From the NCBI GenBank assembly GCA_963722495.1, contig CAVRND010000022.1, forward strand, positions 1 through 64,000: 64,000 bases of DNA, given 5' to 3'. The position numbers were made by a program, and so were the translations under genes. Position 1 is the stretch's first letter. Each line of letters begins with the position of its first letter. Below are positions 9,561-18,755 of this stretch, one piece after another. Source of the stretch: Hyphomicrobium_A sp963722495 (GTDB lineage: Bacteria > Pseudomonadota > Alphaproteobacteria > Rhizobiales > Hyphomicrobiaceae). The notes below the pieces were generated by a model. That model was given only the letters and a program-made list of their open reading frames with translations. It was not told the DNA's origin and did no database searches.

Positions 9561-10376
9561 TGACGGTGTGGACCTTGGAACCGATAACCCACCCGCAATT
9601 TTTGTGCGGAACCGGGTGCTGTTCAGCGCACCGAGGCGGGCGGCAACCTCGACCAGCAGGCCGTTCTCGACCCGCAGCACGCGGTCCATGCGCGCCGCCA
9701 GCTCCAGGTTGTGGGTGGCGATGAACGCCGCGACGCCCGTCGTGTGGATCAGATGCAGCAGCGCGTCGAACACGTGCTCGGCCGTCTTCGGGTCGAGGTT
9801 GCCGGTCGGCTCGTCGGCGAGGATGAGGCGCGGATCGTTGGCGAGCGCGCGGGCGATGGCGGTGCGCTGCTGCTCGCCGCCGGACAATTGCGCCGGGCGG
9901 TGTTCGAGGCGATCGGCGAGGCCGAGGTCGCCGAGCAGCTTGGCCGCGCGCTGGCCGGCACGCTTGCGGCTCGCGCCGTGGATCATCTGCGGGATGACGA
10001 CGTTCTCGAGCGCCGAGAACTCGGGCAGCAGCTGGTGGAACTGGTAGATGAAGCCCATCTGCACGCGGCGCACGCGCGTGCGGTCGGCGTCGCCCATGCC
10101 GGTGCAGTCATGGCCGCCGATGACGACGTGGCCGCCGTCGGGCGTCTCCAGCAGACCGGCGATGTGCAGCAGCGTCGACTTGCCGGCGCCGGAGGGGCCG
10201 ACGAGCGCCACCGCCTGGCCGGGATAGATGTCCGCCGAGGCCCCGTTCAGCACGGCGATCTTGCGCGGCCCCTGATGAAAGGTGCGCATCAGCCGGTCGA
10301 GGCGAAGCACGGGTTGCAGCGCGGCGTCTCGCACGGATTGCAGCTCCTCGGCCAAGGCTTTCATGCGGTCGCTCAT
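9453..10376 (-). CDS. lolD: Lipoprotein-releasing ABC transporter ATPase
   Basis: Powers release of outer-membrane lipoproteins from the inner membrane with the LolC/E permease. Start MSDRMKALAEEL at 10376 overlaps the lolC stop as ATGA, so the pair is translationally coupled. Walker A VGPSGAGKSTLL, Q-loop QFHQLLPEFSALENV, ABC signature LSGGEQQRTAIARAL and Walker B LILADEPTGNLD are all present. The family normally ends soon after RVENGLLVEVAA; here about 60 further Arg/His/Pro-rich residues are read from the intergenic palindromic repeats down to 9453. The real end is probably near 9610 with a lost stop or an indel. Confidence 0.93.
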   Translation of the reverse strand: MSDRMKALAEELQSVRDAALQPVLRLDRLMRTFHQGPRKIAVLNGASADIYPGQAVALVGPSGAGKSTLLHIAGLLETPDGGHVVIGGHDCTGMGDADRTRVRRVQMGFIYQFHQLLPEFSALENVVIPQMIHGASRKRAGQRAAKLLGDLGLADRLEHRPAQLSGGEQQRTAIARALANDPRLILADEPTGNLDPKTAEHVFDALLHLIHTTGVAAFIATHNLELAARMDRVLRVENGLLVEVAARLGALNSTRFRTKIAGGLSVPRSTPSFPRHGEASWRSHAPHGPPHGRREPRHASLRRTSRL

Positions 10377-11680
10377 TCGTAGCGCAGCGCCTCGACTGGA
10401 TCGAGCGTGGAAGCGCGCCACGAGGGATAAAGCGTGGCGAGCACGGATACGGCCAGCGCCATGATGACGATGGTCGCCGTCTCGCGAGGCTCCATGTCGG
10501 CCGGCAGGCGCGTCAGATAGTAGACGTTGGGGTCGAACAGCGTGGTGCTCGTCATCCAGGAGACGAGCTCGCGGATCCTCTCGATGTTGAGGCAGAAGAC
10601 GATGCCGAGGACGAGGCCGGCGAGGGTGCCGACGACGCCGATCGAGGCGCCGGTGATGAGGAAGACGCGCATCATCGCCCCGCGCGTCGCACCCATGGTG
10701 CGCAGGATGGCGACGTCGCGGCCCTTGTCCTTCACCAGCATCATCAGGCCGGAGATGATGTTGAGCGCGGCGACCAGCACGATCAGCGACAGGATGATGA
10801 ACATCACGTTGCGCTCGACCTCGAGCACGGTGAAGAAGGTCTCGTTGCGCGCCCGCCAGTCGGAAACGTGGTTGGTCGGCCCGACGCACGCGTTTGGCAT
10901 CGCGCACGTAGGCGTCGATGTTCTCGGGATGGTTGACGACGATCTCGATGGCGTCGACCTCCTCGCCGCGCGCGAAGTATCGCTGCGCTTCGAGGAGCGG
11001 CATGAACACCATGGTGCGGTCGTATTCCGCCATGCCCATCTCGAACAGCGCCGTGATGACGTACGGCTTGGTTCGCGGCGCGGTGCCGAACGGCGTCGAG
11101 GCGCCGCGCGGGGAAACGAGCGTGATCGTGTCGCCGACGTTGACGCGCAGCATGTTGGCGAGCCGCGTGCCGATGGCGATGCCGGTGCCCTGGCCGAAGC
11201 CGTCAGCGAGCCGAAGCGGATGTTGTCGGAGACGAGCGGCAGCGAGCGCATGCCCTCCTCCGTCATGCCGCGCACGAGGGCGCCGGTCGCCTGCACGGCG
11301 GAGGAGACCATCACCTGGCCCTCGATCAGCGGCATCGCCGCCTTGACGCCCGGCATGGCGGCGAGGCGCTTGGCCACCGCGTCGTAGTCCTCGAACGGGC
11401 CGCCGATCTTGTTGACGATGATGTGGCCGTTGAGACCGAGGATCTTGGAGAACAGCTCGTTGCGGAAGCCGTTCATCACCGCCATGACGATGATCAGCGT
11501 GGCGACGCCGAGCATGATGCCGGTGAACGAGAAGCCGGCGATGACGGAGATGAAGCCTTCGGCGCGGCGTGCGCGCAGGTAGCGCGAGGCCAGCAGCCAC
11601 TCGTAGGCCGAGAACGGCAGCGTGTCCCGCGTGTCGCGGGGGGCGGGCTTGCCCACTGCTGCCGAAGCTGCGCTCGCCAT
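10373..11680 (-). CDS. lolC: Lipoprotein-releasing system permease, frameshifted
   Basis: Inner-membrane partner of LolD for lipoprotein export. Start MASAASAAVGKPAPR at 11680. N-terminal helix FISVIAGFSFTGIMLGVATL, a large periplasmic part, then three C-terminal helices (FIILSLIVLVAALNIISGLM, VGTLAGLVLGIVFCLNI, IVIMALAVSVLATLYPSWRA) ending DPVEALRYE, the family's characteristic C-terminus. Two shifts are needed: near 11205, where a base seems lost (GSLDGFGQG expected), and near 10890. A single fused LolC/LolE permease is usual in alphaproteobacteria, so which letter to use is a matter of convention. Confidence 0.93.
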   Translation of the reverse strand: MASAASAAVGKPAPRDTRDTLPFSAYEWLLASRYLRARRAEGFISVIAGFSFTGIMLGVATLIIVMAVMNGFRNELFSKILGLNGHIIVNKIGGPFEDYDAVAKRLAAMPGVKAAMPLIEGQVMVSSAVQATGALVRGMTEEGMRSLPLVSDNIRFGSLTASARAPASPSARGSPTCCASTSATRSRSFPRAAPRRRSAPRREPSRTSSRRCSRWAWRNTTAPWCSCRSSKRSDTSRAARRSTPSRSSSTIPRTSTPTCAMPNACVGPTNHVSDWRARNETFFTVLEVERNVMFIILSLIVLVAALNIISGLMMLVKDKGRDVAILRTMGATRGAMMRVFLITGASIGVVGTLAGLVLGIVFCLNIERIRELVSWMTSTTLFDPNVYYLTRLPADMEPRETATIVIMALAVSVLATLYPSWRASTLDPVEALRYE

Positions 11681-11883
11681 GCCGCCAGTTCCCCCGTGTT
11701 CAGAGCCCACTCTAGACGAGATTGCGCCGGCTCTTCACCGCCTCGATAAGCCACGCAACCGCCGCTGTCATCCCGCGAACGCGCGCCTGGCCGCGGGCAG
11801 AGCTACCGCCGCAATCGGGCCAGATTGCGTTGCCGGAGGAGGGCACCGCTAGGCCCAATTCCATGCGCGCGCGCAGCCCCGCC

Positions 11884-13416
11884 CTAGTAGGCGCGCCCGA
11901 TCAGCACGTACTCCCGCGCCGGATCCCCCGTGAACAGGCAGGCCCCCTCGACCGGCTTTTGGTCGAGCGGGGCGTTGCGGATCGTCAGCTTGAGCGCCTT
12001 TAACCTTTCCGCGATCGCCTCCAGCTTGGCCCCCTCCGGCTTCGACCAGGCGACGTGCGCCCAGCCCTTGAAGGCGCCGCCTTCGTCGTCGGCTTCGGCC
12101 GCGCCGAAATACTCGACGAGCTCATCGAACGTCTTGATGCCGGAGACGATGTTGCCGTCGAGGCGCGCCTTGGCTTCGGCAAAGAGCCGCGCCTGAATGT
12201 CATCCAGAAGCGCCGGCGCCTCGGCCACGAACTCCGCGCGCGGGCGGGTATGCGAGACGATCTTGTCGCCGTCGCGCAGCGCATCGCGGCGCATGTACGT
12301 GACGTTGCCGCCGGCAGCATCGCGCCCGCCGATCTCGACGATCACCGGCGCGCCACGGCGCACCCAGTTCCAGCGCTTCTCGGCCGACTTCACCGGCTTG
12401 GCGTCGACGAGCACGCGGATGCCGGCGGCCTTCAGCTCCTTCTCGAGCGAAGCACAGTAGTCGAGCAGCTCCTTGTCCTCGGGCTTGTCGCGCAGCATGG
12501 GCACGATGACGATCTGGCGCGGCGCGATCTTCGGCGGCAGCCGCAGGCCGTCGTCGTCGCCGTGCGTCATGATCACGCCGCCGATGAGGCGGGTCGACAC
12601 GCCCCAGCTCGTCGTATGGCAATAGGCGAGCTGGCCCTCGCGGTTCTGGAACTGGATGTTCTGCGCTTTGGCGAAGTGCGTGCCGAGATAATGCGAGGTG
12701 CCGGCCTGCAGCGCCTTGCCGTCCTGCATCATCGCCTCGATCGAATAGGTATTGTCGGCGCCGGGGAAGCGCTCGTTGGCGGGCTTCTCGCCGGCGATGA
12801 CCGGCATCGCCAGCACGTTCTCGGCGAACTCGCGATAGACCTCGAGCATCTTCAGCGTCTCGGCCATGGCGTCGTCGCGGTCGGCGTGCGCGGTGTGCCC
12901 CTCCTGCCAGAGGAATTCCGTGGTGCGCAGGAACAGGCGCGTGCGCATCTCCCAGCGCACGACGTTGGCCCACTGGTTGATGAGCAGCGGCAGATCGCGA
13001 TAGCTCTTGATCCAGCGCTGGAACGCGTCGCCGATGATCGTCTCCGACGTCGGCCGCACGATCAGCGGCTCCTCGAGCTTGGCGTCGGGATCGACCACCA
13101 GCTTGCCGCCTTCGTTCTTCAGGCGGTGGTGCGTGACGACCGCCATCTCCTTGGCGAAGCCTTCGACGTGCTCGGCCTCCTTGGCGATGAAGCTCATCGG
13201 GATGAACAGCGGGAAGTAGCAGTTGTCGTGGCCCGTTTCCTTGATGCGGGCGTCGAGCTCGGCCTGGATGCGCTCCCAAACGCCCCAGCCCCACGGCTTG
13301 ATCACCATGCAGCCGCGCACCGGGCTCGTCTCGGCCATGTCGCCGTCGCGCACGGCGGCTTGATACCACTCGGGAAAATCCTGCTCGCGGGTGACGGTCA
13401 GCGCGCGCTTGCTCAT
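11884..13416 (-). CDS. proS: Prolyl-tRNA synthetase, archaeal/eukaryotic type (type 3)
   Basis: Charges tRNA-Pro. Intact, 510 residues from MSKRALTVTREQDFPEWYQA. The sequence is unmistakably the archaeal-style enzyme: SPVRGCMVIKPWGWGVWERI, KEAEHVEGFAKEMAVVTHH, VRPTSETIIGDAFQRWIKSY, RWEMRTRLFLRTTEFLWQEG (class II motif 2), TSWGVSTRLIGGVIMTHGDD (motif 3 region), and the extended C-terminal domain ending IGRAY. Bacterial type-2 ProRS of Rhizobiales is about 440 residues and differs throughout, with an insertion editing domain lost. The locus, beside lolC-lolD-dnaE, is where the native gene normally lies, and a fossil of its 5' end is seen at 13465-13494. Confidence 0.96.
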   Translation of the reverse strand: MSKRALTVTREQDFPEWYQAAVRDGDMAETSPVRGCMVIKPWGWGVWERIQAELDARIKETGHDNCYFPLFIPMSFIAKEAEHVEGFAKEMAVVTHHRLKNEGGKLVVDPDAKLEEPLIVRPTSETIIGDAFQRWIKSYRDLPLLINQWANVVRWEMRTRLFLRTTEFLWQEGHTAHADRDDAMAETLKMLEVYREFAENVLAMPVIAGEKPANERFPGADNTYSIEAMMQDGKALQAGTSHYLGTHFAKAQNIQFQNREGQLAYCHTTSWGVSTRLIGGVIMTHGDDDGLRLPPKIAPRQIVIVPMLRDKPEDKELLDYCASLEKELKAAGIRVLVDAKPVKSAEKRWNWVRRGAPVIVEIGGRDAAGGNVTYMRRDALRDGDKIVSHTRPRAEFVAEAPALLDDIQARLFAEAKARLDGNIVSGIKTFDELVEYFGAAEADDEGGAFKGWAHVAWSKPEGAKLEAIAERLKALKLTIRNAPLDQKPVEGACLFTGDPAREYVLIGRAY

Positions 13417-13464
13417 CGGGCCGCCCCCAGCGTGCCCGCAGCCGATCGAGGCTTGGCTTGGCGT

Positions 13465-13494
13465 AACCGGCAGGAAGAAGCGGGAAAGGCGCAT
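13465..13494 (-). pseudogene. Ten-codon remnant of a bacterial-type proS start
   Basis: An ATG at 13494 opens a reading frame that translates MRLSRFFLPV, the invariant N-terminus of bacterial-type ProRS in Rhizobiales (recalled from the family). After this the match stops, and 16 unrelated residues lead, in the same frame and without a stop, to the MSKRALTV start of the archaeal-type proS at 13416. Whether the ribosome starts at 13494 (giving a 536-residue fusion) or at 13416 cannot be told from sequence alone. Confidence 0.7.
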
Positions 13495-13977
13495 GTCGGG
13501 CCGATCTTTGGAGGGCCGCCGCGGGTCGCGCGCGGCGCGTGTTTCGGGCCTTCGCGGGCCCGTCGAACGCGGGCTGGTAGCGTTAAACCGGGCGGGTGGC
13601 AATCCCGGCCGCGCCTCGGCGCTGTGCGCAGTTTTTAGGCGCAACCAGTCGTGCCGAAGCGAAGCGCATATGACGTATGCGCCGGGTGCGCTGCAGCATT
13701 GATTGCACGCGCGAATTGCAGGTCGTCGAAGCTGGCAAAATATTTTCGCATCCGTGCATGAAGCCGCGTGACAGAAGGCCGCGCGTCGAGTAAACGTACT
13801 CGCCATAAGGGTGGGTCATAAGCCGCAGCAACAAGTGGCAGATAGCCCAAGTCTAGGGAAGACACGGCGCGGGAGGACTACCCACCGAGGTGGTCGATCT
13901 GGTGCCCAACGTGTTGAGCGCGCTGCGCAATTGCCGGAGAGCGCTCCACGACATACAAGAACAAAACAAAGATGCGC
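13495..13977. other. Intergenic stretch upstream of proS, no gene recognised
   Basis: About 480 bases between the proS region and the DUF1467 terminator. Short frames exist on both strands, but none has a recognisable protein or coding-like composition. It must contain the proS promoter if proS is not read through from DUF1467; no convincing -35/-10 pair was identified. Confidence 0.5.
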
Positions 13978-14006
13978 AAGAGCAAGGTTCAATGGACCTT
14001 GCTCTT
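13978..14006 (-). terminator. Hairpin terminator after DUF1467 gene
   Basis: Inverted repeat AAGAGCAAGGT / ACCTTGCTCTT with a 7-base loop, 30 bases past the DUF1467 stop. On the minus strand it is followed by a T-rich stretch (CTTTGTTTTG) after seven bases, so it is an imperfect intrinsic terminator for the long nuo-birA-rnj-mce transcript. Confidence 0.65.
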
Positions 14007-14035
14007 CGCGCGTTTGTGCGCGCGCTGCGCACGCT

Positions 14036-14288
14036 CTACCAGGGAAACGTCTCCGGCGTGATGATTTTATAGACGATCGCCGCATAAACGAGCGCGAAGA
14101 CGATGCGTCGCCACCAGCGTGTTGATGAGGAAGATGCGCACGATGCGCACCTTCGCCGGCGCGCTGCCGGGCGTGCCGGGGACGACGCTGCCCGCCTCGT
14201 CCTGCGTGTGCACGCCGAACGGCAGCACGGCGAACAGCACGATCCACCAGATGAAGATGTAGATGGCGACGGCCATCACATTGTCCAT
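14036..14288 (-). CDS. DUF1467 small membrane protein, one frameshift
   Basis: Two-helix inner-membrane protein of unknown function that accompanies nuo, rnj, mce and proS in Rhizobiales. Start MDNVMAVAIYIFIWWIVLFA (first helix, residues 5-24), then the family loop FGVHTQDEAGSVVPGTPGSA and KVRIVRIFLINTLVAT. An extra C near 14107 shifts the frame; restored, the second helix reads IVFALVYAAIVYKII and the protein ends TPETFPW at 14036, about 83 residues, which is normal. Confidence 0.88.
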
Positions 14289-14312
14289 GGGCGTACTCCT
14301 TGGGCGCCGCGC

Positions 14313-14718
14313 TCAGGCCTGCTCGAGCTCCACCAGCGTACCGCAGAAGTCCTTCGGGTGCAGGAACAGCACCGGCTTGCCGTGCGCGCCGATCTTCGGG
14401 CGTGCCGTCGCCGAGCACCCGGGCGCCCTGCGCCTTCAGCTTGTCGCGCGCGGCGAGGATGTCGTCGACCTCGTAGCAGACGTGGTGGATGCCGCCGTCC
14501 GGGCTCTTTTCCAGGAACTTGGCGATGGGCGAGCTGGCGCCCATCGGCTCCAGCAGCTCGATCTTGGTGTTCGGCAGGTTGATGAACACGACGGTGACGC
14601 CGTGCTCGGGCTGCGGCAGCGGCGGCGTGACTTCGGCGCCCAGCCCGTCGCGATAGACGGCGGTCGCCGCGGCGAGATCCTTCACCGCGATGGCAACGTG
14701 ATTGAGACGTCCGATCAT
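14313..14718 (-). CDS. mce: Methylmalonyl-CoA epimerase, one frameshift
   Basis: Interconverts (R)- and (S)-methylmalonyl-CoA in propionate breakdown. A VOC-fold protein starting MIGRLNHVAIAVKDLAAATA, with the metal-binding His in LNHVAIAV, TKIELLEPMG, and the second His pair in GGIHHVCYEVDD. An extra C near 14397 breaks the frame; restored, it continues PKIGAHGKPVLFLHPKDFCG to TLVELEQA, with the last metal-binding Glu, at 14313. Total is about 135 residues, typical. Lies between rnj and DUF1467 as in many Rhizobiales. Confidence 0.92.
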
Positions 14719-14789
14719 CGAAGCTTCCTCTAGTGTCCTTGCGTGCGGATCGCCTCGCCGCCGGCCGTGCGTGACGCGGCGCCGAGGCC

Positions 14790-16501
14790 TCAGCCCTTAG
14801 TATCGACCACGTTCACCAGCACCTTGCAAATGGGCTTCTTGCCCCAAGCCTCGTTGACGGCGGCACGTACGGCGCGGCGAACGGATTCGGCCAGAGCTTT
14901 CGGGATTCTTGCGGTTCTTCTCGGGGATGCGAGCGCAGCGTGCCGTCGACGGCGTCGAGCACGATGTCGAGCATGTCCTCGCCCTCGGCATCCTCGGCGG
15001 GGACGCCGTCGATGATGGCCTGCGGGTCGCACAGCACGGTGCCCTTGCGCGATACGACGAGGCTGACGATGACGACGCCGACGATCGACAGCTTGCGCCG
15101 CTCGCGCACCGGGCCGTCGAGCGCGGGAACCAGCAGGCGGCCGTCGCGGAACAGGCGTCCGACCGGCGCGTCGTCGATGACCGCGGGATCGGGGGCGATG
15201 CGCAGGATCTCGCCGTCGGTCAGCGTGAACGAGGTCGGAACGCCCATCTCGCGCGCCAGCTCCGCCTGCGCCTTCAGATGGCGCGCCTCGCCGTGCATGG
15301 GGACGACGATCTTCGGCCGCATCCAGCGGTACATCTGGCGCAGCTCGTCGCGCCGCGGATGGCCGGAGACGTGCACCAGCGCCTCGTTGTCGGTGAGGAT
15401 ATCGCAGCCGGCGCGGGCGAGGCCGTTCTGGATGCGCCCGACGGCCTTCTCGTTGCCGGGAATGGTGCGCGAGGAGAAGACGACGATGTCGCCCTTGTCG
15501 AGCGAGATCTCCGGATGCTCGTCCTCGGCGATGCGGGCGAGCGCGGCGCGCGGCTCGCCCTGGCTGCCGGTGCACATCAGCACGATCTCGTTGCGGTCGA
15601 GGTAGGTGAACTGGTCCTGGTCGAGGTAGCGGAAGCCTGCCGGCAGGTAGCCGGTTTCGACGGCGACGTCGATGACGCGATGCAGGGCGCGGCCGGCGAC
15701 GACCAGCTTGCGGCCCGCCGCCTGCGCCGCCTCGGCGACGGCTTTGACGCGCGCCACGTTGGAGGAGAACGTCGTCACGGCGATGCGGCGCGGCGCCTTC
15801 TTGATGATCTCGGCGAGCGAGCGCGCAACGTCGGCCTCGGACGGCGAGATGCCCTCGCGGAAGGCGTTGGTGGAATCGATGACCAGCGCCAGCACGCCCT
15901 CATCGCCGAGCTTCTGCATGCGCGCGGCATCGACCGGCGCGCCGATGGTCGGCGTCGGGTCGAGCTTCCAGTCGCCGGTGTGGAACACGGTGCCGAGCGG
16001 CGTGCGAATGGCCAGCGCGCTCATCTCCGGGATGGAGTGCGCGAGGCTGAACAGCTCGACGTTGAACGGGCCGGCGTCGAACTTGGAATCGAGCGGGATG
16101 ACGTGGATGGGGATCTGCAGCGAGTTGCCGTACTCGGCGAGCTTGGCTTTCAGCATGCCGGCGGTGAACGGCGTGGCGTACACCGGCGCCCTGAGGCGCG
16201 GCCACAGCTCGATGACGGCGCCGATGTGGTCTTCGTGCGCGTGCGTGATGACGATGCCGGCGAGGTCGGCGCGGTGCTCCTCGATGAAGCGCACGTCGGG
16301 AAGGATGACGTCGATGCCGGGATCGTTCTCGCCTTCCGGGAAGGTGATGCCGCAATCGACCATCAGCCAGCGGCGCGCATCCTCCGGCCCGAAGCCGTAG
16401 AGATAGGCGTTCATGCCGATCTCGCCGAGGCCGCCGAGCGCCAGGAACACGAGTTCATCGCCGCCGGAGACGCGGCCTGCACTTCGCTGCTGCTGGATCA
16501 T
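14790..16501 (-). CDS. rnj: Ribonuclease J, C-terminal frameshifts
   Basis: Metallo-beta-lactamase/beta-CASP ribonuclease for RNA turnover and maturation. Start MIQQQRSAGRVSGGDELVFL at 16501, overlapping the birA stop by four bases. Metal site motif ITHAHEDHIGA, near residue 87, second metal ligands in HTGDWKLDP, beta-CASP segment IAVTTFSSNVARV and PHPRRDEL-type HVSGHPRRDEL. The first 540 or so residues are in one frame. Near 14890-14930 one or two indels break it; the C-terminus LAESVRRAVRAAVNEAWGKK to VVDTKG at 14790 is in another frame. Expected length about 555-570 residues. Confidence 0.94.
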
Positions 16502-17270
16502 GCGCCGGTATCTTTCGCGGCGAGCGAAACGTCGCCGAAGGTGAAGCTGAGCTGGCGGCCGTCGGCGTCGTCGATGAGCAGCGCGCCGCTGTCGTCGATG
16601 CCGGCAAACGATCCCGTGACGGGACCGCCCGCGGCGTTGACGGTCAGCGCCTCGCCGAGGCTGCCGGCGCGCGCCAGCCACGCCTCACGCACGGGCGCGA
16701 AACCCTCGCCGTTGTTCCAGATACCGATCCAATCGCTCATGGTCTGCGCCAGGAAGCACAACGCCTCGCGCGGCGAAAGCTCTAATGCGTGGCCCGCGAG
16801 AAATGTCGCGGCTCTCCCCAGGTCATCGGGCGCGGAGACGAGGTTAAGCCCCACGCCGATAACGGCAATCGGCCCCGGCTGCGGCGGCCGCGAGGTGCTT
16901 TCAACGAGGATGCCGCCCGTCTTCGCCGTGCCGACAAGAATGTCGTTCGGCCATTTGAGACGCAGACCGGGAACGTCTCCCGCGCGCCGGATGGCATCGA
17001 TGACGGCGACGCCGGCGACGAGCGAAAGCTGCCCCGCCTTGGCCGGCGGGCAGTCGAGCGCGGTGATGAAGCTGGCAAAGAGGTTGCCGGGCTGTGACGA
17101 CCAGGCGCGACCGGAGCGGCCGCGGCCCGCCGTCTGCCGCTGCGCGATGATCCACATCGGGCCGCGCTCGCCGCCGAGCACGCGGCGCATGGCCTCCGCA
17201 TTGGTGCCGTCGACCTCGTCGAGGTCGACAAGCTTGCAGCCCTCCGGCAGCCCGCCGGCGACTGCGTCAT
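16498..17270 (-). CDS. birA: Biotin-[acetyl-CoA-carboxylase] ligase, 5' frameshift
   Basis: Attaches biotin to the acetyl-CoA carboxylase carrier protein. Catalytic motifs: QTAGRGRSGRAWSSQPGNLF (biotin/ATP-binding GRGR loop), LRLKWPNDILV and the C-terminal SH3-like domain ending SLAAKDTGA. No N-terminal helix-turn-helix, so it is a pure ligase and not a repressor. The segment GLPEGCKLVDLDEVDGTNAE just upstream of the long frame is clearly homologous, so the gene starts at the ATG at 17270 (ATGA overlap with the nuoN stop) with one indel in the first ten codons. Confidence 0.92.
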
Positions 17271-18743
17271 TGGATGGCAGCGGTGGTAGCGACGTGCAGC
17301 GCGCGCGCCGCGGTCAGCGCCGCATTGGCGAGCGGCGCCGGCGCCAGCACGTACAGCAGCACGAAGGCGCCGGACAGCGCCATGACGACGCCGGCCGCCG
17401 CGATCGACGGGAAGGAACGCCACCTTGGCCTCGTCGAAGAACATGATCTTGACGAGCCGCAGGTAGTAGTAGGCGCCGACGACGCTCGCCAGCACGCCGA
17501 TGACGGCGAGCGTGACGAGGTTGGCTTTGATCGCCGCGCCGAACACGTACAGCTTGGCGAAGAAGCCGGCGAGCGGGGGGATGCCGGCCATCGAGAACAG
17601 CAGCATCGCCAGCACGAAGGCCATCGACAGGTTCGTCTTGGCGAGGCCGGAGAGCGAAGTCGATGTCCTCCACCGGCCCCTCGGCCGTGCGCATCGACAG
17701 GATGCAGGCGAAGGTGCCGACGGTCATGGCGAGGTAGATGGCGAGGTAGACGAGCACCGATTGCGTGCCGGCTTCGCTGTTGGCGGCGAGGCCGATCAGC
17801 GCGTAGCCGATGTGGCCGATGGACGAGTAGGCCATCAGCCGCTTGATGTTGCGCTGGCCGATGGCGGCGAAGGCGCCGAGCAGCATCGAGGCGATGGAGA
17901 GGAAGACGATGATCTGCTGCCACTGCGCGGCGATGCCGGGGAAACCCTGCAGCAGCGTGCGCACCAGCAGCGCCATGGCGGCGAGCTTCGGCGCGGCGGC
18001 GAAGAAGGCGGTGACCGGCGTCGGCGCGCCCTCGTAGACGTCGGGCGTCCACATGTGGAACGGCACGGCGCCGATCTTGAAGGCGAGGCCGACGAGCAGG
18101 AACACCAGGCCGACGATGAGGCCGATGTTCTGCGCGCCCGTCTGGCCCTGCGCCACGGTGGCGATGACGGCGAGGTCGATGGAGCCGGTGAAGCCGTAGA
18201 TCAGCGAGGCGCCGTACAGGAGCATGCCGGACGACAGCGAGCCGAGCACGAAGTACTTGAGGCCCGCCTCGGACGAGCGCACCTGATTGCGGTCGATGGC
18301 GGCGATGACGTACAGCGCCAGGCTCTGCAGCTCGAGGCCGAGGAACAGGGCGATGAGGTTGCCGGCCGAGACCATCAGCAGCATGCCGGTGACGGCGAGC
18401 AGCGTCAGCACGCAGAATTCCGCCGTCAGCAGCTTGGCGCGGGCGAGGCTGTCGAACGACATGACGAGAACCAGCGCGGCGCCGGCGAGGACGAGCAGCT
18501 TGGAGAAGCGGCTGAAGGCGTCGCTGATGAAGGCGCCCTCGAACAGCACCTCGCGCGCGTCGCCGCGGTAGACGACGAGACCGGCGGCGATGACGAGCAC
18601 GATGACGGCGAGCCAGCCGGAGGCGTAGTCGGCGCCGGGCGCGCTTTCCTTCTTGAACACGCCGAACATGAGGATGGCCATGGCGCCGAGCGCCAGTGGC
18701 GATCTCGGGCAGCGCCGGCGCGTAGATCGACAACTCGTTGCAT
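17267..18743 (-). CDS. nuoN: NADH-quinone oxidoreductase subunit N, frameshifted
   Basis: Membrane-arm antiporter-like, proton-pumping subunit of complex I. Most of the protein is one frame, from MAILMFGVFKKESAPGADYA through LGLELQSLALYVIAAIDRNQ and KIGAVPFHMWTPDVYEGAPT to LMAYSSIGHIGYALIGLAAN. The 5' end (NELSIYAPALPEIA) is one frame off, and near 17655 an extra T shifts to FVLAMLLFSMAGIPPLAGFF, then near 17410 to FVLLYVLAPAPLANAALTA with stop at 17267. The start is taken as the ATG at 18743, 12 bases after nuoM. About 14 membrane helices are expected and seen. Confidence 0.94.
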
Positions 18744-18755
18744 GCGGCCGATCCT

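Noticed and set aside
13583..13834. 83-codon minus-strand frame in the proS upstream gap
   Set aside because: No ribosome-binding site, mixed Cys/Arg composition and no homology recognised.
14909..17446. 845-codon plus-strand frame opposite rnj and birA
   Set aside because: Spans two unrelated genes antisense, with low-complexity translation; an artefact of high GC.
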